Shown piece by piece: positions 16,825 to 30,060 of a stretch of DNA of 30,060 nucleotides. A model generated the notes under the pieces. That model searched no databases, had not been told where the DNA came from, and worked only from the letters and a program-made list of their open reading frames with translations. The DNA comes from Spirogloea muscicola (taxonomy: Eukaryota; Streptophyta; Zygnematophyceae; Spirogloeales; Spirogloeaceae). A program made the translations under genes and the position numbers. Position 1 is the first letter of the stretch. Each line of letters starts with the position of its first letter. The stretch covers positions 205,756-235,815 of the forward strand of contig WELB01000098.1 of NCBI GenBank assembly GCA_009602725.1, in the 5' to 3' direction.

Positions 16825-18499
16825 CTTGTATTGCTGTGTAGTTGGAAGTCAGCACGAGGGCGTCCATGACTCGAGCCATTGCTGGGGAGAAGGTCCATAT
16901 CTGCATGCACATCGATGAGGTCAATAGAGAAGACAACATGCACCAGGTACTATGAGTGTCCTCTGATACAGGCTTCAAAGCTGGCATCAAGCTGGGGTCA
17001 AAAGTAGCTGCGATAATAGAAATTACTATTGCGTTGTGACCTCGGCGGAAGAAACTCACGGCCATCGCACACGTGAGAAGCTTGAAGAGACTTGCAAGGA
17101 GAAGCCCTTGAGTGAGAGCCACTATCCTGAAGGGCAGGTGAATGCAGAATGCTGTTACTTTCGCAATCTAAGCATTCATGGGCTTGCTTAATAGTGCACA
17201 TTGAAGACCTTATCTTGACAGCAAGTATGCGGTGCAAAATCTAAGTAGAAGCACAGACATACATGCACTCCGCTGTGGTTTCTATTTGCATCACATTTGG
17301 CAGCATTCCTCATGCAGAGAATGGAGCACCTCGCTTGCTTCGTGAGCATCCGCAAATCAAGCACGGCAGCCACGACAAGTGTGTGCAGGACATTTGCTAG
17401 CGCCATCAGCCCAAAAAGCTGCAGCATAACAAGTGCTTGTACCAAGCTGACTCAGAGGTCCAGATAAAAACAGGCCTGGATCAGAGTCGTAGCAAACTCA
17501 TGGCAGTTAGGACCTTTCCCAAGGCAAAGCCTGGGCGAGCAGCTAGAGCCGATTTGAGCAGATACCCAGAAGATGGACAGCAGGTCAAGCTCTGCTCACG
17601 ATTATTGTGTCCCTGACGAAGCGGCCTGGTCGCTCTCCGTCCAGCTTCAGCCTCCCAGTAAGCTGGCAGCGCCCTGCCCGGCTCCCCACGCAAACTATTC
17701 AGTCTATGCAGGGTTCCCAATGCAGGTCCCAATGCTTTTTGGACGCTATGGGGCCTGTCAGCTAGTGCCATCTGAGCTCACATCGAGCAGACAACTTTGC
17801 AATGCTGGACTAACAAGTCGTGTGGGAGAAGGCGGTACATGTGTCCAAGGCTGCAACCAGCACGAAGCCCTCGAGGCAGCACCGCTGCATTGCACGGTAT
17901 CGACACCAGCACGAGTCAGTGAGGGCGTCATTGCCTCCAGGTTTTCGTCGAGCACAGCGAAGCTGCTGGCCGCCACACTCGAGCTGGCTCGCTGTCATGT
18001 CGTGCGTGTCCCCATATTAATGGGGACATGATCCATAACTTCCTAAGAGCAGAAGCAACGATGGCAGACCTGCTTGTCGGCCAGAGCCGCAGTCGATAGG
18101 CGGTTGTGGAGCAGGTGGCGATACGCCTGCGGCCGGTGCAGGATGAGGTCGATGACGACGACCTGCCCGCAGCGTCAACACGCAGCCCATCACGCTCCGT
18201 CAGCTTGAGCCCTCGGGGTGGGCGAGCGCTGGACCGGCTGTGGCACGCACCACAAGCTCGCACTCGATGTAGGGGTCCACGGCTTTGCCACAGCACGCCT
18301 GCACGAAGAAGCGCGGACGAGAGACGTTGAAACTGGCAGCTCGTTCCATAAGGCCAGCGAAGGAGACGAGGATGCTGTCCTGAGCACGACGGATGCTGGC
18401 TCGGGGACTGGCGCCCACACAGTCCACAAGGCGCACGTTGCCCGGCGAGTACTCGCGGTACGCTGCCGCCGCCACGGCGCCACACTCCACGCACCGCAT
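16825..18499 (-). CDS. ARV1: ARV1-family ER sterol/lipid homeostasis protein
   Basis: ARV1 is an ER membrane protein with a zinc-binding N-terminal homology domain, needed for sterol and sphingolipid distribution and GPI-anchor synthesis. The start ATG at 18499 opens MRCVECG. Exons joined in phase: 18499-18419, 18298-18251 and 18162-18070, giving the full homology domain. Cys3/Cys6 form the first CxxC, Cys27/Cys30 across the first junction the second, then KAVDPYIECELV and LILHRPQAYRHLLHNRLST. Further exons are 17418-17330 (membrane segment LFGLMALANVLHTLVVAAVL), 17126-17060 (GLLLASLFKLLTCAMA) and 16900-16825 (MDALVLTSNYTAIQ, the family's VLTSN block). At least one exon between 18069 and 17419, and the last exon beyond 16825, were not found. 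The gene is oriented like KLHDC4, which lies 1.3 kb upstream. Confidence 0.85.
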
Positions 18500-18856
18500 G
18501 CGGCCGCAGAGGCGGCGGCTGAGGGTACCCTTGCGAGCTTACATTGCAACAGGCGCTTTGCTAGCTTCGTGTCAACGCAGTGGATGGTCATGCAGAGAGG
18601 GGGTAGCGGTAGTAGAGGTGGTGTCCCTTGTTCACAGCTGTTGCACCGTGCGCGTCTTGCAAGGCCAGACGGGCTCGTGTAATCGGAATAACCTATTGAC
18701 TTAGCAGATAAATTCGGAGTTGACAAAGCTCAAAGTCATCTGACAGAGCACTAACCAGCAGCCGCAGACCTTGCATATCTTCACGCAGTCCTTCTACAGA
18801 GTACTCCAGTACACTTCCACACAGAGATGCTGAGTTCTGAAGGCTGAGTTCAGAAG

Positions 18857-18883
18857 GAGGCCTGACTTCAGAAGTCAGGCCTC
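18857..18883. repeat. 12-bp hairpin followed by TTTT
   Basis: GAGGCCTGACTT, loop CAG, then AAGTCAGGCCTC, then TTTTATT. It resembles an intrinsic terminator in form, but in a nuclear genome it more likely belongs to a repeat end or an RNA 3' structure. It lies between ARV1 (upstream side) and a LINE fragment. Confidence 0.85.
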
Positions 18884-18987
18884 TTTTATTCAATATCAGC
18901 AGCCGAATATTCCGGTACCGGTAGACTTTCCGGAACCGGTAGACTTTCCTGCAGCCGGGTCGCCTCTGGCCCCCTTCTCGTTCTTTG

Positions 18988-19400
18988 TTCATTCTTTTTT
19001 GGGCTGGCTTGTCCAGCCCCTATCCTCAATGGGCGAGCCCTTTCTGGTCGCTGGCGCAAGTGTATCGCATGCGCTTGGCCGTCTCGCTGCAGAGGTCCAT
19101 GGCCCGTGCGCTGCACCTTCGTGCCGGAAGAGCCCTAGCTGCTGCCTCTGGCTCTGTCCAGGGGACCCACTTCCAGGACCATAGCATCTCTGATCTGCGG
19201 CTGCTCAGCAGGAATTACTGAGTCATTCGTAGTTGCTTTGTTTCTTCTTGTGCTTGTTTTTCTTAGCGCTTCCCCTGGCTCCCTTCTCGTACTTTGTCCA
19301 TTCTTTTTTGGGCTGGCTGTTCCAGCCCCTATCCTCAATGGGCGAGCTCTTTTCTTTCATTTTCGTCAGTTCTTTATTCTGGGCTGGCCTCGCCCAGCCA
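18988..19400 (+). mobile_element. LINE 3'-end copies with three hairpins
   Basis: First a tail unit (TTTTTTGGGCTGGCTTGTCCAGCCCC, 18995-19020), then an ORF end at 19061-19221 (VYRMRLAVSLQRSMARALHL and HSISDLRLLSRNY, stop). Then a 3' tail whose hairpin has a different loop (GGGCTGGCTGTTCCAGCCC, about 19309-19327) and a third hairpin with loop CCTCG at about 19381. The tail from the stop to the hairpin closely matches the one at 29834-29960. I see no gene between 18500 and 19836. Confidence 0.65.
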
Positions 19401-19836
19401 CCCCCCTCTCCTGGAAGCGTCTTTCTTCTCCCTTACCTGGCCTGGCCACCGTTGCATGATCTGTGACATCGACGCCCCCCGCTCACTCGCACGCCTGTTA
19501 CCTCTGCTCACTGCTAGCTGGGCAGCCGAGCGCACAGCTGCTTGCTGCTGGATACGTTGTTCAGCTTCCTGTTGGAGCCTAGCCATGTGCTAACTCCAAC
19601 CCCCCCGCCATTTGACAGAACGTTCCAGGCTTCTGGACTTGTGCGGCATACTTCAGAGCAACTTATGTAGCTGCTCACTTACTTGCTCAGCGCAGAGGGA
19701 CCCGAGGCATCCTGGTTAGAGCTTAGGGCTCAAGAGGATGTGGCAGCTCACATGCGCAAGGCGAGCGGGCTGCAATTGTAGCTGGGGTTGACCTTGAGCA
19801 CAACTACATGCCTCGAGTAGGCAGGACTAGGCAGAA

Positions 19837-26143
<6,307 letters not shown>

Positions 26144-26292
26144 GGCGGCCGCAAAGGAGCGCCTGGCGCGCGCCTGCAGCGCCCAGCTTGGCGAGGCAGA
26201 GGTGGAGGCTGGGGATATAGAAAGGTGAACTGAGTGACGGAGGCCTTGGTGGCTAAGTACTCGCTTAGGGAGTACCAAGGCAAGCACATCGA

Positions 26293-26415
26293 AAGAGAGA
26301 GAAGGCGCGCGGGGCGCATGAATTGAAAGGGAGGCCAATTCAAGCCAATACATTGTTCAGGCAGAGTCGAGTGCAGACTAAACAAGGCTACATGATACGG
26401 AGACCTAAGCTAAGA
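26293..26415 (-). mobile_element. dispersed retroposon copy B (about 123 bp)
   Basis: Same end and orientation as copies A (10693-10946) and C (28559-28811) but shorter, stopping after GGAGACCTAAGCTAAG. It lies 150 bases upstream of the KLHDC4 start codon, so it could affect that promoter. Confidence 0.7.
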
Positions 26416-26679
26416 AAGAAGTACATCACCTGCTGCTATGCTGACCCGCTACTAACCACTAACACGAGTCGGCATGTAGAGGTCGACAGTTGATACCTGA
26501 CTACTGGACGGCAAATGACTAGCTCCTCTGCAACCAACTCAAGCTCGATCAGCTTTCTGGTGCAAAGCATGAGCCTAAGCTCGCTGCAAACAGGCTGACA
26601 CACGATGGCGTATGAATGAACGATATGCTACCGCCAAGCCCATCTCGGCTGGAAGCACATTGCCACGTTGTGCATACCG

Positions 26680-26765
26680 CTCTTAGGCCCCTCTGAACCT
26701 TTGTGAATTCTTTTTGGGCTGGCTTTTCGCAGCCCTTGCCCCCATTGGGAGTGCACTTCTTCTGT
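26680..26765 (+). mobile_element. LINE tail unit, second tail type
   Basis: CTCTTAGGCCCCTCTGAACC, GAATTCTTTTTGGGCTGGC, loop TTTTCG, then CAGCCCTTGCCCCCATTGGG. This is the reverse complement of 11960-12035, almost base for base. Confidence 0.7.
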
Positions 26766-27529
26766 GCATATCCCAGACTGGCAGTGTTCTCAAGTAGGGT
26801 GTAAAAGCGAGGATAGAGAGCTTTCCGAAGGGGGCGGTGGCTTTGAGAATCAGCAGCTCGAAAAGCCAGAAAAGACTGAACAAGGTCCAGAAGAGTCAAC
26901 ACCGACATCCACGCAGGGAAGTACGAGAACATCAAAAATGGCTGCTCAGCAATCCCTAGTCAGCAGCCGCAAGTCTGATGTATCAGCAGCCGGAGAACCA
27001 GCCCAATTGGTGACGCTCTTCCACCCTCTAAGTCACTCCGTTTTTTGAAAATGTGGAGTAGGGGTTACTGAGGCTCCATACGCAGAAGTCACAGAGTGTA
27101 GATTCGTATGTGGCGCCTTTCTGACCATCGTTCATTCCAGGTCTGGCCTCTTTCAGCCATCGTCTTACTTTAGAAAGAGCTGTGTCTCCAGGAAAGGCAA
27201 GGACAAGGTCGGAAGGGACCGGAAACCACAGAACACCCATTTACACAAGTGGCTACAATGGATGCGTGTTAATGACCACTAGTCAAACAGCCGCAGCTTA
27301 GAGTAGCCCCGCTGCAAACCATAGGACCTATACTGATCACTTTGCAAACACTGTCTTTCAAATGAGTCAGGAAAGTAGGTGGACACTGGGGATGGCCAAT
27401 TACTCATCCTAGTCAGTAGCTGCAAGTCGGAAAGACTAATAGCTGGATTTAGGTAACTGAAGTAGTGAACGAAGGGGCCCAAAAGCGCTAATACACATCC
27501 ACCTGACACGGAAAGGCTGTTTCCTTTGT

Positions 27530-28080
27530 TCTGGGCTGGCTTTGCACAGCAGCCGACCGCAGAAGTCATGAAGAGTAGTTTCGTGCTTTATGTCCCTTCC
27601 GGCCCTTTCAGACCTTCTATGTTTTGACCCGTGGTTACTGAGCGGGTCAATCTGCTGTAGGTTATGTAGGTCTTCAGATGTGCTTACCTCTGTACTTGGC
27701 AATTTGGCCTTCATTTCTTTCAAATACATGAAATTTGGCTTTCAGACCTTGTACCTTGTGCTGGTCGCGCCCTGGCTGCAGCCTCTGGCTATAGACACCT
27801 GCTACCCTGAGACTAGTTTCTCTGACTTGTGGCAGTTACTAGCAAATAGTGAGCACCCAGTGGCCACTTGAGTTGCTGTGCGCTCAATTAACGGCTCTTG
27901 TGGCGCCTTTGAAGTCTATTTATTTATTTTCTGGGCTGGCCAATCACAGCCATCGCCCTTCACTAGAAGAGTCTACCGCTCTTGCGAAGTTCATTTGGGC
28001 TGGCCTCTCACAGCCCCTTTCCTCATTGAGCCACTTCCTTTCTCTCACAGCCATTGCCTTACATTGAAAGAGCTGGTTCT
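27530..28080 (+). mobile_element. degenerate LINE tail fragments
   Basis: Several weak units: GGGCTGGCTTTGCACAGC at about 27533, an ORF-end relic at 27760-27871 (PETSFSDLW), GGGCTGGCCAATCACAGCC at about 27932, and GGGCTGGCCTCTCACAGCCCC at about 27997. Here the right stem is CAGCCC, paired with GGGCTG, with larger loops. I see no gene in 26416-28100; the many short ORFs lack conserved content. Confidence 0.5.
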
Positions 28081-28136
28081 GGCTGCTTCGGGCGAGCACT
28101 TCTTTCTCCTTCGCCCAGCTGTAGCCCAGTTTAGTT

Positions 28137-28212
28137 TGCCCTAGACTCTGCCTGAACAATGTATCGGCTTGAATTGGCCTCCTTTCATTTCATGCGCGCC
28201 GCGCGCCTTCTC
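28137..28212 (+). mobile_element. retroposon copy D, inverted and short
   Basis: GACTCTGCCTGAACAATGTA to GCCTTCTCTCTT is the reverse complement of the first 75 bases of copies A-C. It sits about 350 bases from copy C in opposite orientation. Confidence 0.7.
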
Positions 28213-28264
28213 TCTTCGCCCCACCACTCAGCCTCCGTGGTCGGGCGGGGCAGGTGACAATAAG

Positions 28265-28545
28265 CGCCAGTGAGAAAGTGGCTCTTTCCAGTGGAGCAAG
28301 GGCTGGGATAAGCCAGCCCGAAAAGAGTGAACAAGGTCCGAACGGGCTAGACTACGAGGGGCCATAAGCGATCGGAACTGGACCAATCTTTTTAGGCTGG
28401 CTTTGCCAGCCCCTGGCCCCCTTCTAGTCCTTTGTTCATTCATTTTTGGGCTGGCTTGTCCAGCCCCTATCCTCAATGGGCGAGCCCTTTCTTCTTTCTT
28501 CTTTGCCAGGCCCTCTTCTTCTCTAAGGGCGAGCACTTTCTTCTT
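28265..28545. mobile_element. cluster of LINE tail hairpins in both orientations
   Basis: A minus-oriented unit at 28285-28345 is followed by plus-oriented hairpins GGCTGGCTTTGCCAGCC at about 28394 and GGGCTGGCTTGTCCAGCCC at about 28448. It ends in ATGGGCGAGCCC and a degraded repeat of that motif. Confidence 0.6.
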
Positions 28546-28558
28546 GAACTGGGGGTAG

Positions 28559-28811
28559 GAGAGAGAAGGCGCGCGGGGCACATGAAATGAAAGGGAGGCC
28601 AATTCAAGCCAATACATTGTTCAGGCAGAGTCGAGTGCAACCTAAACAAGGCTACAGAATACGGAGACCAAAACCAAGGTGCCTAAGGTGACATTAGTAG
28701 CCATGGGTGAGCAAAAACGAATCTGACAAGCTAACTTGGGGAGCTGGAGCGCCGCCACGAAAGCCGGAGGCCTGACAATAGAGCGCGCCCTGCACGTCGA
28801 TGAAGAGCCAA
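28559..28811 (-). mobile_element. dispersed retroposon copy C (about 253 bp)
   Basis: About 95 percent identical by eye to copy A, over the same length. Both end in GATGAAGAGCCAA, after which the flanks differ. The shared full length suggests these two copies reach the same internal truncation or the element's own end. Confidence 0.75.
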
Positions 28812-28850
28812 TGCTTGCGAACGCTGCAAAGTAAGCGAGAGCCGCATTCT

Positions 28851-29753
28851 CTAATATGCAACTAAGGCCTGCGGAATGCTGGAGCGGCCCAAGCTGCCCC
28901 CCCGACTTCGACGACGCGCATCAACCAGCCGGGCCAGATGCTGGATCAGGGAGGACCATTTCACGCCGCAGCCTCCGTAGATATCCATGGCACACGGGTA
29001 AAGATGGTCCCCTCGGGGATGGGCGTGGTAGTGCCGCTCCTTCTTACGCTCCGCGCTGGACGTGGCCCAGCCGGACACTTTTGACGTGGGTGCACCAGCT
29101 TTTTATGCGTCGATCAGTACCACGTCCAAGAGCAGACGAGGCCCACCGCCCCGGGGGGTGGCGACCACGTCCAGACGCTGCACGTATGGCTTGCCGCGCC
29201 TTGAGGAGATTGGCATGATGCCGGACACCTCCATCGCCGGATGATATCCCGCCTCTCGCACAATTCCAAACATGGTATCCCTGAGTAAGTCGTGGGAGGC
29301 AATGCGCTCACCCCCCTCAACACACCTCAGCATGTGTGCAGCTAGGGCGAGCTTGTCATTGGCAATGTGGCCACACTCGCACTGGCGGATGCCAGCCAAG
29401 CACGGGGGGGGGAGGCCGAGGTGGTGGTGGAGCGCTGTGCGGAAGAGGTTGTCTGAGAGCCGAAGGGACTCGTATATCGGCAGAGCGTTGAGCCACTCAG
29501 ACGCGCCCGGGGAGCTGATGGAAAGAAGCCGGGAAAGGCGACGTCTATCGTCCTTCAGCAGTCCCTCCAACTCAGAGGCAGCCTGCACGTCAGCAGCGTG
29601 CGTGTAGTGCGCCTGCGCTTTCTTGTCAGAGCAGCGTGCCCATGCCACAACTGTGTGCTTTGGTTTCTTAGCGCTTCCTCTGGCTTCCTCTGGCCCCCTT
29701 CTCGTTCTTTGTTCATTCTTTTTTGGGCTGGCTTGTCCAGCCCCTATCCTCAA
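28851..29753 (-). pseudogene. LINE C-terminal relic: zinc motif plus REL endonuclease
   Basis: Read on the minus strand from 29753, about 216 open codons run to a stop at about 29103. The block EWLNALPIYESLRLSDNLFR is followed by LHHHLGLPP, a C-x-CG...H...C zinc motif (QCECG and HMLRC), an SHDLLRD helix, and RLDVV...LLLDVVLIDA, which resembles the PD-(D/E)xK core of restriction-like endonucleases at the C-termini of several LINE clades. After the stop and a frame change the family continues (HPRGDHLYPCAMDIYGG), ending at about 28851. The first 20 or so codons are translated hairpin tail, so the copy is 5'-truncated and fused to another tail. It is not functional. Confidence 0.7.
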
Positions 29754-29990
29754 TGGGCGAGCCCTTTCAATTTCTTCTTTCTTCTTCCAGGAACCCTGTC
29801 TTCTCTGACCTCAGGCTGCTTAGCAGGGGTTACTGAGAGCCCCGTAGCTGCTTAGTTTCGTTTTGTGCTTGTTGTTCTTAGTGCTTCCCCTGGCCCCTTC
29901 TCGTCCTTTGTTCATTCTTTTTTGGGCTGGCTTTTTCTCTTTTTCCAGCCCCTATCCTCGATGGGCGAGCCCTTCTTCTAGTCAGCCAGT
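29640..29990 (+). mobile_element. two consecutive LINE 3' ends, plus orientation
   Basis: A tail with hairpin GGGCTGGCTTGTCCAGCCC (about 29725-29743) and CAATGGGCGAGCCC, then an ORF end (VFSDLRLLSRGY, stop at about 29832). A second tail then follows, whose hairpin loop is stretched to CTTTTTCTCTTTTT between the same GGGCTGG and CCAGCCC arms (about 29925-29953). It repeats the arrangement at 18988-19345. Confidence 0.7.
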
Positions 29991-30000
29991 GCAGTTCTGG

Positions 30001-30060
30001 GGGGGGGCTGCGGGCGAGCGGGGCGGCCGGCGGGGCGCCGCGGCCCCGCCGCGGCTGGCC
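30001..30060. other. GC-rich window end, possible start of a next gene
   Basis: Composition changes sharply to over 85 percent G+C, as in the first exons of NIT2 and the 4734 gene. No start codon or frame can be chosen. Confidence 0.2.

Noticed and set aside
16132-16918. Overlapping plus-strand ORFs as a gene
   Set aside because: No conserved motifs, part matches a dispersed repeat at 27.6 kb, and the frames overlap without splice logic.
18857-18883. Bacterial-type intrinsic terminator
   Set aside because: The setting is a nuclear eukaryotic genome, so the shape alone does not support that function. It is listed only as a hairpin.

Overview
The window looks like nuclear DNA of a green alga, most likely a chlorophyte such as a trebouxiophyte. 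Every convincing gene is split by many short GT-AG introns. The recognisable proteins (omega-amidase NIT2, ARV1, KLHDC4/Kel3) are eukaryotic families, coding DNA is GC-rich and the rest is moderate. Much of the intergenic space is retrotransposon debris. The lineage is inferred from general character, not from a marker gene. One undetermined base (N) lies at 4575.

Layout. (1) 1-2542, plus strand: an omega-amidase (NIT2) gene whose exons can be joined in phase from 159 to the stop, including a 16-nt microexon. Its first exon is cut by the window edge or unresolved. (2) 2543-4733: mostly retroelement remnants, plus one orphan exon-like stretch (3146-3274). (3) 4734-5953, plus strand: a compact four-exon gene of unknown function. 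(4) 6040-10426, minus strand, convergent with the previous gene: a secreted protein with about 20 RTX-type (GGxGxDxUx) calcium-binding nonapeptides, split by introns that keep the repeat register. This is the most unusual gene here. (5) 10.7-16.7 kb: a retroelement zone with head-to-tail 3' ends of a LINE-like element, a copia-type gag ORF, a roughly 0.7-kb palindrome built from that gag, and a 37/39-bp minisatellite. (6) 16825-18499, minus strand: ARV1, with one or two exons unresolved. (7) 19837-26143, minus strand: a complete 19-exon KLHDC4/Kel3 kelch gene, 840 codons. (8) 26.2-30.06 kb: retroelement debris again, including a LINE C-terminal relic with a zinc motif and a restriction-like endonuclease region.

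The genes do not form a pathway. NIT2 is a metabolic enzyme, ARV1 an ER sterol and lipid protein, KLHDC4 a putative cytosolic/nuclear kelch protein, and the RTX protein is predicted to be extracellular or cell-wall associated. The recurring theme of the non-genic DNA is one retroelement family. Its 3' tails carry a short hairpin with a conserved GGGCTGG stem and a changing loop, and at least 15 copies lie in the window on both strands.

All exon borders were placed by eye from splice motifs, reading phase and remembered family conservation. No alignment, RNA evidence or database search was available.
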